This document shows positions 28,708 to 40,342 of a stretch of 64,000 nucleotides of DNA, in pieces. The DNA is from Spiroplasma clarkii (lineage in GTDB: Bacteria; Bacillota_I; Bacilli_A; Mycoplasmatales; Mycoplasmataceae), in NCBI RefSeq assembly GCF_002795265.1, contig NZ_CP024870.1:496001-560000 (forward strand), given 5' to 3'. Position numbers and translations under genes: made by a program. The notes beneath the pieces were generated by a model. The model was not told where the DNA came from, made no database searches, and was given only the letters and a program-made list of their open reading frames with translations. Position 1 is the stretch's first letter. Each line of letters starts with the position of its first letter.

Positions 28708-31095
28708 TTGGAATTTAAAAATTTAAATGATGTAAAAGAGTGAATTGATAATTCTCCAATTGAAGTTGTTATTTCACAACTAAATGATATTGATAAATAC
28801 AATTACAACAACTCTGCTATTGGTTATAATGAGTTTTTTATAAATGCAACAGATTTTTTAAAAACAAAAATTAAAAATAATTTTTCAACTTATAAAACAA
28901 ATGAATTTAATAAATTTTTAATTGAAAAGGATAATAAATTTATTATTGATATATCAAAAGTTGAAGAAGAATTTCAAAACAAAGATGATCAATATCTTAA
29001 AAATATGATTAATATTTCAGCAAGAAAACAACTTGCAACAATGAGTTATCAAACAAGAGTAAAAGAGATAAAAGATTTCAAGACTTTTTACAATAAGAAG
29101 TGATTAAATGTTTTATTATGAGAAGCAAAACAAGTTTACAAATTTCAAAATAATTTTATAAATAAAAGTTATAAAATTGCAATCAGAAAATTTAAAGAAG
29201 TAAATATGATTATTTCAAATGATGATACTGTTTTTTATAAGAAAAGTTCTAAATACAAACCTGAAGAATTAAATGATGCCAAAAAATTATTTAAAGGTGA
29301 ACTTAAAAAATTAGGTAAAAATGAAATTGACAAAAAAATTGAAATTTATAAAAATTATCAGATCTTTGATTATGACATTGAGTTTGCACATAATTATTTA
29401 ATCTTTAAAAGAGATTATGTACAAGAAAAAAACATTCTTACTCAAGAGCATAATGAAGAAATTATTAAACTTCAATCAGAATTAGAAGAGAACAAAAAAA
29501 ATAAGACTCAAATTAATTCTGAGATAAAAGTAAAGTTAAAAAAACTTAGAAATGAATTTAAAGAAAGCTTAAAACTTACCACAAATAAAAATGAAATTGA
29601 TGATTTAAAACTTGAATATTTTGATAGTTTAAATAATATCAAATTCAAAAATAGTATTACTTTAATAAAAGATAAAATTAAATTTTCAAAAAGTTCTTAC
29701 AAAAGAAAACTCAAAAAAAATAAAGTCATGTTTGAAACAAATGTTTCAAACTTTAGAGATTCATTACCAATTGAAAGAGGAAGTTTAATCAAAAATCTTT
29801 CAATAACATTGGGAATAATCCCTGGTGTTTGTCAGTTTATTAACAAGCAATATATTAAAGGATCATTATTGTTTTTTGTTGGCTTACCAATTGCCATCAT
29901 TTTATTGTTATATTCATTTGGTATTGGCAATGTTGGAGGAAATGGGATATTTGGTTTAATTGACTTTGGGAAAAGTGCAGAAACAACCGATAATTTCTTT
30001 GATATTGATGGGAGATTCTACTTTGTTGAAAGTATTTTGGGAATGCTATTATTATTTATTGTAATTGCCTTCTTTGCAATTAATTACTATAACTCATGGA
30101 TAACAACAAAACAAATTAAAATTGGTGGAAGACCATCATTGTGAATGAATACAAGAAAATATTTGCAAAGTCAAGGCGTGCCGTATGTGCTAACTTTACC
30201 TTCATTAATTGGTATTCTATTAATTGTAGTTTTCCCAGTTGTAGCAACTTTTGTTATAGCCTTTACTGATTATGGAAAGGGTAGTGACCCTGCCAATCCT
30301 GGACAATATATTAGCTGAATAGGATTTGATAATTTTAAAAAAATCTTTGGTGGACAGTATGGATCATCATTTGTATTTGTTTTTCAATGAACAATAATTT
30401 GAGTAATTTTTGCAGGCTTTGGTGGAATTGTAGTAGGAACAATATTTTGTTTACTAATTAATAATGAAAGAATGTATGGTAAAAAAATATTTAGACTAAT
30501 TATGATTCTTCCAGGAGCAGTTCCGGGATTTGTGATGGTATTGTTATTTAGTATTTTGTTTTCATCACAAACTTTTAATAATTTCACAAATAAAATTTTT
30601 GGGGTTTATGGCTGAACAACAGAACTTGCATTGGCAAGAATTGCATTAATTTTTGTAAATGCATGACTATCACAAACCTATATCTTCTTATTATTTACAG
30701 GAGTTTCACAAGGAATTTCAAAAGATCTTTATGATTCATCTAAGATTGATGGAGCAAGCAAACCAAGTCAGACTTTTAAAATTACTCTCCCAATTCTTTT
30801 TAGTCAAACGGGTCCATTACTAATTGGTCAATTTACAGGAGCATTTTCTAATTTTGGAATAATTGCACTGTTTAATTCTAATGGTTCAGTTTTGAGTAGT
30901 AATGGTGAATTGATGGCTGGTAACCCTGGCATCACAGATATTTTAATTTCATTTGTTTATAAAATAACAAATGATCAACAAAATTACAGCTATGGTCTTG
31001 GAGCTGCATTTATTATTATTTTCTCATTATTTACAGTTTCAATGGCATTTATGGGAATGAGAAACATGAAAGCATTTAAGAAAGGAGTTGTTTAA
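28708..31095 (+). CDS. Sugar ABC permease (MalF-like) with long N-terminal coiled-coil domain
   Basis: 795 residues, starting at TTG 28708 after AGAGGGGAGCAG. Residues 1-358 are soluble, Lys/Glu/Asn-rich and largely coiled coil (e.g. QEHNEEIIKLQSELEENKKN). A membrane part follows: a double-span region of about 100 residues, then a MalF-type permease (about residue 480 to the end) with the coupling motif KIDGASKPSQTFKITLPIL that contacts the ATPase. Typical MalF-type permeases are about 290-430 residues. Ten or more TGA are Trp; the frame is intact. The partner permease downstream is decayed. Confidence 0.85.
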
Positions 31096-31098
31096 TTT

Positions 31099-33414
31099 AT
31101 GACTCAAAAATTTGATTTTCAAAAATTTAAAAAAGTTATAAAGATTAATGAACCCAACTTTAAAATGCTAGTTAGTTTTACAATGATTAATAATAACTTT
31201 GATACTAGTGATGAAGAAAAAATAAGTGCTAATTTTTATAGATTCATTTATTCAACTTTTGATAAAAATGGTCAGACCCCAATAAAACAATATTATGATG
31301 ATGTCTTTGAAAATTTATGAGACAAAGATGATTTTGAACAGTTTAAAAATATTCTTGAGCATAAATATGATTTTAATGATCTAATAAACTATGAAAATAT
31401 TTACTTTTGATATTTTATTTATAAGGAATTTAAGAGCTATAATAAAAATTTAAATCAAGAATTCGTTTTAGATTGATTTGTCTACTTTATATTATTTTAT
31501 GAGGAAAGAATGAACCAGTTAGATTTTAAAAACATAAATGTAATACTGCATTCAAATCTCAATGAGAACTTCATTTTTAACCTTAAAAATGAAGTTGAAC
31601 AAAAAATCTATGTCCAGCTTGAAAAGATTTTTACAAACAAAGATTCTGTCTTACAACTTTCTGAACTAGTAAAATCTCAATCTATTTTCTTACAACAAAT
31701 TCTAAACGAAAAAGATAAAGATAAATGATTTAAAAAATTTACAAAAAAAGATTATAAGTTTAAGCTTCACTTAGATGAAAGTATAACAGATAAAATTTAT
31801 GATGAGCTTAAAAATTTAACAAAACCTGTTAAATCAGCTGAAAATAATTTAAATAGTATTGCAAAAATGGATGGCAAAATAAAAATCAATAATAAGACAT
31901 ATAAATTTAATAATGATATGTTAAAAAATGCGAAAAAAGTTTTTTTTGAAGTTTGATCAAAATAATTATTTAACAGCAATTGCTGAATCATATTTTAAAT
32001 CATTAAAAATTGATAGTCAAAAAAAGAAAAAAAGCTTTAGTCCTAATCAAATTATCTACTCTTGCTTATAGTTACAATATTCATAAAAAATTTAATAGTA
32101 TAAATTTTGTTGAATCAAAAAAACTTTTTGAAATTTTAATGATTAAACATGCAAATGAAATTAACTAAAATGCTTGTGAACAATTGATAGGTATTATTAA
32201 TGATGATCAGTATAGTTTTGCAGAAGTTGAAGCAATTTTTGAAAAAGAATATTTATTCAAAACCAACTACTATAAATTTCAATGAATGTTAAATTGAATC
32301 TGTCAGCAAATGGATTTAAAAAATGACTTCTTACAAGATGTTTTGAAATATTTTATTCTTAAGAATGAGCTATACTATTATAATTTATCAAAAAAATCTA
32401 ACACATTCTTTGATAATCATGATGTTGATTTAAATGACTACTACTTAAAAAGAAGTGATATTCTTGATAAAATAAATGAAGTACTAAAAATTGAAAATAT
32501 TAGTTCTCAAAAAAGTATTGTGAGATTTATTACTGAAACATTTGGCAAACTATATCTTTCAGATAAACCCAAATTGTCCTTGAATGCAAAAATTGGTTTG
32601 GGCTTCAGCTATGCCATAATTTTAATGTGATCGGTTATTATTATTTTCCCCATCACATTAGTTATCATTCAGTCATTTAACTATTATTCATCTGCTGAAT
32701 ATTCTGGTAAAAATGCTTTTTTCAATTTCTCATTTGCAAATTTTAGTTACCTTTGAAATGAAACTTTATTCAAACAATGGTTAGTAAATTCAATTTACAT
32801 TGGATTTATAAGTATGACATTAATAATTTGTTTAAGTGCATTATCTGGATATGTATTTAGTAGATTTAGATTTAAAGGAAAAAAGCTGGATTATTAACAA
32901 TTATGTTAATTCAAACAATTCCCACAATTGCAAGTTTTATTATTTACATTGTAATTGCTGGTATTTTAGAAAGTAATTCTAGTATTCCACCACAAGTATT
33001 GTTAATTTCAATTTATGTTTTTGGAAGTATTCCAGGAACACTTTCTTATTGAAGGGCTACATGGATAATCTTTCAACAGAAATTGATGATGCAGCAAAAA
33101 TTGATGGCTGCGGTAATTGAGCAATTTTTACAAAAATAATTTTACCATTAGCAAAACCTATGCTATCTGTAATTGCCCTGTGATCATTCTTAGGACCATT
33201 TGGCGATGTAATTCTCCCAGCAATCCTTGCTAGAGATTCAAGTGAATTGACTATGGCAAGTGGATTGCAATCATTAATTAATGCAACAAGCGTTAGACAA
33301 GAAGGTGCTTTTGCAGCAGGTGCCCTAGTAATTGCAATTCCAATTACTATGATGTTTATGTTGTTACAAAAAAATATTACAACAGGTCTCTCAGCTGCTG
33401 GAGTGAAAGGATAA
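31099..33414 (+). pseudogene. Sugar ABC permease (MalG-like) with N-terminal extension, decayed
   Basis: Homologous reading starts at ATG 31099 and ends at TAA 33412-33414 but needs four frame changes and one readthrough: a shift near 31930-31955, one near 32020-32048 in an A run, TAA at 32166-32168, a shift at 32880-32885 (GGAAAAAAGC), and one near 33050. The first part (about 490 residues) is a charged soluble extension. The end is a MalG permease with DDAAKIDGCGNWAIFTKIILPLAKPML (coupling motif) and a C-terminal GLSAAGVKG. The neighbours 28708 and 33420 are intact, so the importer has either lost a subunit or uses another one. Confidence 0.85.
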
Positions 33415-33419
33415 ATAAA

Positions 33420-34508
33420 ATGAAAGTAGATTTAAGAAATATTTCAAAAAAATATCAAGGTAATTCTTTTTATACATTAGAAAATATTAATTTACAAATT
33501 GATGATAATGATTTTTGTGTTTTACTTGGACCTAGTGGTTGTGGTAAAACAACTTTGTTAAGAATTATTGCTGGTTTAAATTCAATTACAAAAGGTGATT
33601 TATACTTTGATAATCAAAAAGTTAATGATATAGAACCAAAAGACCGAGACATTGCTATGGTTTTTCAAAGTTATGCTTTGTACCCACATTACAATGTTTA
33701 TAAAAACATGGCTTTTGGTTTGAAAATGAAAAAAGAAAGAAAAGATGTAGTCAATCATCGTGTTAGAGGTGCTGCAAAGTTATTAAATATTGAAAAACAT
33801 TTATTTAAAAAACCAAAAGAACTTTCAGGAGGGCAACAACAACGTGTTGCCTTAGGAAGAGCAATTGTCAGAAAACCAAAATTATTTTTAATGGATGAAC
33901 CTTTAAGTAACTTGGATGCAAAATTAAGAGAAAGCATACGAACAGAGTTAGTTTCAATTCACAGAATGTTGGGAACTACAACAGTTTATGTAACTCACGA
34001 CCAACTTGAGGCCATGACTATGGCTACCAAAATTGTTTTGATGAACAATCAAGTTATTCAACAAATTGGGAGACCTGAAGAATTTTACAACAGACCAAAC
34101 AATTTATTTGTTTCAAAATTTATAGGTACTCCAACAATTAACTTGTTTGAAACAGTCCTTCTTGAAGACCAATTAAAGTTTGATGACTTTGATAAATTTA
34201 ATTTAAAAGTTACTGAAGATCAATTAGAAATTTTGAAAAAAGAAAAAACAACAAAATTTACAGTGGGAGTTAGATCTGAAGATATTCAAATTGTTAAAAA
34301 TGAAAATGAAGCACATGGTGAATTTAAAATCATTAATGTTGAACTTTTAGGTATGAACAAACAAGTTACATGTGAATCTAGAAATGGTAAAAAAATTGTT
34401 ATAACAACAAGAAAAGATTTTGATAAGAATATTGATGATAAAATTTTTGTTAACTATAGTAAATATTTAATTTTCAACTCAATAACTGAAAATTTGGTTT
34501 GTGATTAA
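33420..34508 (+). CDS. msmK: Sugar ABC transporter ATPase (MsmK/UgpC type)
   Basis: 362 residues. Walker A GPSGCGKTT at residues 39-47, Q-loop VFQSYALYPH, signature LSGGQQQR, Walker B LFLMDEP, switch His in YVTHDQ. A C-terminal TOBE-like regulatory domain follows (KFTVGVRSEDIQIV). It powers carbohydrate importers and may serve several of them. AAAGGATAAATAAA precedes the ATG. It overlaps the next gene by 8 bases. Confidence 0.93.
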   Translation: MKVDLRNISKKYQGNSFYTLENINLQIDDNDFCVLLGPSGCGKTTLLRIIAGLNSITKGDLYFDNQKVNDIEPKDRDIAMVFQSYALYPHYNVYKNMAFGLKMKKERKDVVNHRVRGAAKLLNIEKHLFKKPKELSGGQQQRVALGRAIVRKPKLFLMDEPLSNLDAKLRESIRTELVSIHRMLGTTTVYVTHDQLEAMTMATKIVLMNNQVIQQIGRPEEFYNRPNNLFVSKFIGTPTINLFETVLLEDQLKFDDFDKFNLKVTEDQLEILKKEKTTKFTVGVRSEDIQIVKNENEAHGEFKIINVELLGMNKQVTCESRNGKKIVITTRKDFDKNIDDKIFVNYSKYLIFNSITENLVCD

Positions 34509-36321
34509 AAAGTTAAATGCTAACAAAAATGAATTATTAAATACTTTCAAAAAGAAAAAAATTAACTTTTTTAAGTTAATTTTTGAACTAACAAGAGAAA
34601 ATAGAGTTCAATTTTGTGTTTTTGTATCCTTGATTATTTTTAACTCACTTTTAATTAGTATCAATTCTTACATAATTAATTTAACAATTGAACAAATTGC
34701 TTTTGACTTTTCAGACACTGGTGTTGGAAACAACCACAAAATGCAGTGATGGTTTTTCTTAATTATGTCAGGAATAGTCTTGTTAGGTATGGCACTAGGA
34801 GCATATTCTAAAGAATATTTAGGAACCATTATTGCAATTAAAATTGAAATTCAATTAAGACAGATTATCTTAGATAAACTTTTAAAACAAGATATTTCTT
34901 TTTACTATGATAAAAAAATTGGTGACATTATGACAAAAGTTGTTGGAGACACAAATGTTATTGGTAATGAAATTAATGGCCTTTTTTCAGCAATTATTCA
35001 AGCTCCAATTGTTATGATTTTTTCTTCAGTTGTTTTATTTATGATTGATGTACCTTTAGGAATAACTTCAGTTGTTACAATATATTTGTTAAGTTTTATA
35101 CTAATTGCAATTACTTCAAACTATAAAAAAAGAACTACCATTGTCAGAACAACCATTTCAGATATAAATGGAGATGTGATAGATAGAATTGGAGCAATTA
35201 GGTTGATTAAGTCATCAGCAACTCGTGAATATGAGTATGAAAGAATTAAACAAATTCATAAACCATACTTAAAAAGTTTTAAACCCTTAGCAAAAACAGG
35301 GGGATTACTTTTACAAACATTAATAGTTTGTGATGCCATAGTAAACATCATTGTCATTTCAGTTGGTGTCTTTTGATATGGTTATATACAAAATGATATT
35401 AATATTTTCCTAGTTAAATTAATTCCAATTGTTTCATGTTTAACTCAATTAACTAGACCACTTTGACAAATTTCAGGAATAATCCCAGGTATTGCTCGAG
35501 CAGGAGCTTCAACTGAAAAAGTTATGGAGATAGTTACAAGTGAAATTTTACTTGATGACAATTTTACTTCTGGAAAACAACTAGATCAAGAGGTTGAAAC
35601 AATTGAGTTTAAAAATGTTTACTTTAGGTATCCAAAAAAAGAAGAAATAATTTTAAATAACATTAATTTAAAATTAGAAAAAGGAAAAAAATATGCTTTT
35701 GTTGGTGAAACTGGGAGTGGTAAATCAACAATAGCAAAACTAATTTTAAGATTTTATGATAAAAGTGAAGGTGAAATTTTAATTAATGGTGAGAAAATTG
35801 AGTCCTTTAACTTAAAAAGTTATTTAAGTCGAGTTGGCTATGTTGAACAAGAACCTCAAATCATTTATGGAAATGTTTATGATAATGTCAAATATGGGAG
35901 TTTTGAGGCAAGTGATGATCAAGTTAAGACGGCTTGCATACAGTCAAAAGTTCATGAAGTAGTAAAAAGCTGAGAAAATGGGTATGAAACTCTTTTAGGA
36001 GAAAGAGGCACATTAATTTCAGGTGGTCAAAAACAAAGATTGGTACTAGCAAGACTCTTGTTAAAAAACCCGGAAATTCTTATTCTCGATGAGGCCACTA
36101 GTGCTCTTGACAATATTGTTGAAAAAGAAATTCAACTTCAACTTGAAAAAATGATGGAAAATAAAACCACAGTGATTATTGCTCATAGATTAAGCACAAT
36201 CAAAAATGTTGACAAAATTTATGTCATGGCACCAGGAAAAGGCATAGTTCAAGAGGGAAACTGAGATGAACTAATCAAGTTAACTGGTCCATTTAAAAAA
36301 TTATATGATTCAAGTTTGTAA
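34501..36321 (+). CDS. ABC exporter half-transporter (MsbA/LmrA/MdlB type)
   Basis: 606 residues from GTG 34501, which overlaps the ATPase gene. Residues 1-330 form the six-span exporter domain. The ATPase has Walker [10 protein letters not shown], signature ISGGQKQR, Walker [13 protein letters not shown] and the HRLSTIKN switch. It is a paralogue of the pair at 50134-53807, sharing the YVEQEPQI(I/L)YG segment. Six TGA are Trp. A full exporter between an import ATPase and its binding protein is unexpected; it may act as a homodimer in efflux. The palindrome at 36316 overlaps its stop. Confidence 0.87.
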
Positions 36322-36334
36322 AATATTTTACAAA
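36315..36334. promoter_or_regulatory. Perfect 20-bp palindrome at end of exporter gene
   Basis: TTTGTAAAATATTTTACAAA spans the exporter stop codon. No T run follows, so an operator for the binding-protein gene 90 bases downstream is more likely than a terminator. TATAAT at 36344-36349 is close by. Confidence 0.4.
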
Positions 36335-36423
36335 ATAATCACCTTATTATAATTTTTTATAATCAAATCAAGCTTATTTTCTTAATTTTAAAATAAACTT
36401 AAATTGGGTAAAGGAGAAATAAA

Positions 36424-38007
36424 ATGAAAAAATTATTAGTATCATTACAAGCTGCACTATTAATTGGTGCAACAACTTCAAGTGTTGCAGCATGTGGTGC
36501 AAAAGATCAAGTCTGAGAAATTACAGTTGATACATGAACACCTGTTTATAGTATTTATGAACAAGCAGCTACAAAAGTAAACAATCAATTTGAAGCTGAT
36601 GGTTTAAAATGAAGAGTAAAACTTAAAGAAACAAGTTGGTATGACACTATTTCAAACTTACAAGTTTCAGGAGTAAGAAGTAAATCAATACCAGATTTAT
36701 TCCCAGCTGAAGTGTTTATGCTTCCTGAGTGACATAGCAAAAATATGTTATACAATTTTTCAAGTGAAGCTGCAAAAACATTTAATGGTGAGAGCGATTT
36801 AATTGACTATGGAATTAAACTTGATGAAAATGGAAAATTAGATGTTGCAAACTCACATTCACTTTGAGCTTTATCACAAGGTTGAGAAGTAAATGGGCAA
36901 AAACCATTATTAGGAGTTCCATACTTTGTAAACTCTCAATTTGGAATTGGAGATAGCAGTGTCGTTGACATTGCTGATGGTGAAATAACTTATAATGGAA
37001 ACACTTATGATGCATCATTAACTGGTTTTAAAGAAATTAATGCTGACAAAAAAGGAACTATAGCATTTAGATCAAATTGAGGTTGATTAATGTTGTTTGC
37101 TTTTAATGGAATTGTTGAGAAATATTTTGATGAAATCAGTAGTAAAACAAGTGATGAATTCCCAACAGTTTCATGACTAAAAAATGAGCAAACAGATTTA
37201 AATAAAATTGAATCATATTCAAGTTTATTAGAAGAAGAACCAATGAAAACTGACTTCTTAAATATGGCAAAACAATTGTTAGATTTTTCAAAAACAGTAG
37301 GAGATGAGTTAATTTATGGATTTGGTTCAAGTTATGAACAATCAAATTCATCAATGGCTACACAATTGCAAAATGGAACAACAAAATTTGCAATTGCTAC
37401 TCAAGATTATTTAGAAACATATGCAAACCAATTAAAACAAGGTGGAGCTAGTGTTGAAGATATCAAAGTGACTCCAATTAATCAATTAAAATTTAATATC
37501 TCAGATGTTGGTGCAGCAACCCAAGAATATGTAAATGGAAGAGTTAACATGGGTGCTTGATCTTGAACTGTGAAATCAACAATCAACACTACTCAAACTT
37601 ATGAAGACAATGATGGTAATTTAGTTGATAAACCAACTGCTGCTTTGAAATTTTTAAAAGAAATAAGTTCAGCAGACTACTCAGGACAAATTACTGATAA
37701 GTTTGGCTTAATACCAGGTTTAGAAAAACAACAAAAAGCTGCTTCAAAATATATGAAAGAAACTTCAACAAAAGAATTTAAAGATTTATTTGTGCAGTTA
37801 ATTGATCAAACTGAAATAGAATATTCAGCTGATCTTGAAGATGGTGGAGGAATTTGACAATCTGCAACTCCATTGTTTGGTATAATACTTGCAGCATATG
37901 ATACAGCATTTTTACCAGAAATTAAAAAAGGTGATAATGCGGATGTTGAAAATTTTGCAGCAAATCTCTTAAAAGATTATGAAGCAAGAAAAAAAGAATT
38001 TAAATAA
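36424..38007 (+). CDS. Sugar-binding lipoprotein of the ABC importer
   Basis: 527 residues. Lipoprotein leader MKKLLVSLQAALLIGATTSSVAAC (Cys24). The mature part is an extracellular solute-binding protein family 1 type (ITVDTWTPVYSIYEQAATKVNNQFEADG, LPEW, PLLGVPYFVNSQFGIG), normally used with MalF/MalG permeases. Its tail (ADVENFAANLLKDYEARKKEFK) is typical. Many Trp, nearly all TGA, suit stacking on sugar rings. GTAAAGGAGAAATAAA precedes the ATG. Terminator follows. Confidence 0.88.
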
Positions 38008-38013
38008 AATTCA

Positions 38014-38051
38014 TAACAAAATTTTCTCAGTGAGAAATTTTGTTATTTTTA
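38014..38051 (+). terminator. Terminator after binding lipoprotein
   Basis: AACAAAATTT-tCTC and GAG-AAATTTTGTT with an AGT loop, then ATTTTTA. Confidence 0.8.
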
Positions 38052-38066
38052 AAAAGAGGTACTAGT

Positions 38067-38936
38067 ATGATAAATTTAAAAATTGGTTTGAAGCAAGAAA
38101 ATGAAAATGTTTATTTTGAAGCCTTTATCTTAGAAACTCCAAACTCAAAAACTACTCAATTGCCAGTATTAATAATTTGTCCTGGTGGAGGTTTTGTTTT
38201 TTGCTCTGAAAATGAGGCTGAAAATATTGGATTTAGTTTTTTAGACAAAGATTTTCATATTGTAGTTTTACATTATAGTGTTTATGATACTGAAAAAAAC
38301 TTTAAAGAAGGTGAGCAATTAAAAGAACTAGGCCAAGTTTATGACTGAATACTAAAGAATGCACACAGCTATAATTTTGATATTAATCAAATTAATTTAT
38401 TAGGCTTTTCAGCTGGAGGTAATTTAGTTTTGAATTTTAATAATCATTTTGAAAATCAAGCAGTGATAGGTTTTGATGTAAAAAAATGACCAAAAATTAA
38501 TAAAATTATTGTTGGTTACCCAAGGCTGAAATATAATTCTTTGAATATTGATGCAAATAATTCATTAATAAATTCTTCAAATCCCAATGCTAACATTGAT
38601 GATGCAATCAAGTGATATACAAAAAGAAACTTAGCCCTCTTTGGAGTGGCAGATCCTAGTTTTGAACAACAACAAAAATTCTCACCAATCCAAAATATTA
38701 CTGCAAAACACCCACCAGTATTCATTTTTCAAGCAAGAGATGATGACACTACTTTAATTGAAGAAACAATTGATTATGTAAAGAAACTTCAAAACTTAAA
38801 CATAAAATATCAATTACATATTTATAATACTGGTGGACATGGTTTTGGTGATGGTTCTTCAAGAAATAACAATAAAGTTTTATCAACTTGAATTACTGAA
38901 GCAATTTATTGGTTGAATGAAAGAGAGGTTAAATAA
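38067..38936 (+). CDS. Alpha/beta-hydrolase, acetyl-esterase type
   Basis: 289 residues. ICPGGGFVFCSENEAE is the oxyanion-hole motif of the acetyl-esterase/BD-FAE group, LLGFSAGGNLVL the nucleophile elbow (Ser), QARDDDT the acid and GGHGFG the catalytic His. It would remove acetyl or acyl groups from imported or external glycosides; no signal peptide, so it is cytosolic. AAAGAGGTACTAGT precedes ATG 38067. Its TAA overlaps the start of the GH1 gene, which couples de-acylation with glycoside cleavage. Confidence 0.82.
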
Positions 38937-40300
38937 TGTTGAAGTTTAGTAAAGATTTTCAAATTGGTGCTGCTATTAGTGCAATTCAAACTGAAGGTGC
39001 TGGGCTTACCAAAAAAGGTGACACTATTTTTGAAATGCAATACAAGAAAAAGAAAGCTGAATTTTTTGAAGGAATTGGACCAAATATAACATCTGATTTT
39101 ATGAGAAACTACAAAACTGATTTAAAAATGTTATCTGAAATCAAGTTAACAAGTTTAAGAACCAGTTTTTCTTGAGCCAGACTTTACCCAGATGGCAAAA
39201 ACCTTGATAATGAGGCTGTGAAATATTATCATAACTATCTAGATGAGTGTATTAAAAATAACATAATTCCTCACATGTGCTTGTTCCATTTTGATATGCC
39301 TGCTTGGGCTTCAGAACTTGGAGGTTGAAGTTCTGAAGTTGTAATTGAGTCTTTTATAAAATATGCTGACTTTATTTTTAGTGAATATGGTGCCAAAGTA
39401 AAATATTTCACAACTTTTAATGAACCTTTAAACCCAATTGTTGGAGGTTTTCTTGGTGATGGTTTTGAACCATATGTAAATGATCCAAGATTAGCAATTC
39501 AACAAGCTTATGGAATGATATTAGCTCATGCAAAAGTTGTTGAAATATTTAGAGAAAAGAATTATCATAAAGATTCAAAAATAGGAATTGTTTTTGACTG
39601 AAACTATACTTATCCATTTTCAGAATCTGAAAATGATAAATACAGTGCCAAAATTTTTGATGCATATATCAATAAAGGACCATTAAAAATTTTAGCACAA
39701 GGTGTTATTGATGACTTTTTAGTGGATTCACTGAAAAAATACCAAATGCTACCAAAATATACAAAATCCGAAATAGAAATAATAAAAAAAGTAAAAGTTG
39801 ATTTCTTAGGAATAAACTACTATTTTCCAAAGCGTGCTGCTTATGTAGAATGCAATAACCCAAGATTTGAAATGGATAATGTGACTCAAAAAATTCCTGC
39901 TGATGCTATTATGAATGTTCACCGGGGTTGAGAAATTTATCCTCAAGCATTGTATGATATAGGATTGGCATTAAAAAACGAGTTTCAAAATATTCCATGA
40001 TATATTGGTGAATGTGGTATGGGTGTACAAAATGAGGATTTATATAGAGATAAAAATGGGATGATTAATGATGATTATCGCATTGATTTTTTAGAAAAAC
40101 ATTTAGAACAAATCAAAAGAGTAATTGATATGGGTTCAAATTGCTTTGGCTTCCATGTTTGAGCTGCAATTGATTGTTGAAGTTTTAGAAATGCATACAA
40201 AAATAGGTATGGTTTAATTGAAGTTAATCTTAAAAATCAAGAAAGGAGATTTAAAAAATCTGCTTATTGATATAAAAAATTAATTGAAAACAGATCTTAG
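38936..40300 (+). CDS. GH1 glycosidase, second copy
   Basis: 454 residues. Acid/base Glu163 in TFNEP. The nucleophile region reads YIGECG with Glu359, where the family usually has I-T-E-N-G, so the residue after the nucleophile is Cys rather than Asn. FQIGAAISAIQTEG is the substrate loop near the N-terminus. The 39171-39722 part is continuous when TGA is read as Trp. It overlaps the esterase stop. Distinct from the GH1 at 25889, so probably a different linkage or aglycone. Confidence 0.87.
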
Positions 40301-40304
40301 TTTT

Positions 40305-40331
40305 AAAAACCCAGCTTAAGTTGGGTTTTAA
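40305..40331. terminator. Bidirectional terminator
   Basis: AAAACCCA and TGGGTTTT arms between the GH1 gene and the convergent regulator. Confidence 0.8.
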
Positions 40332-40342
40332 ATACTTTTGTT

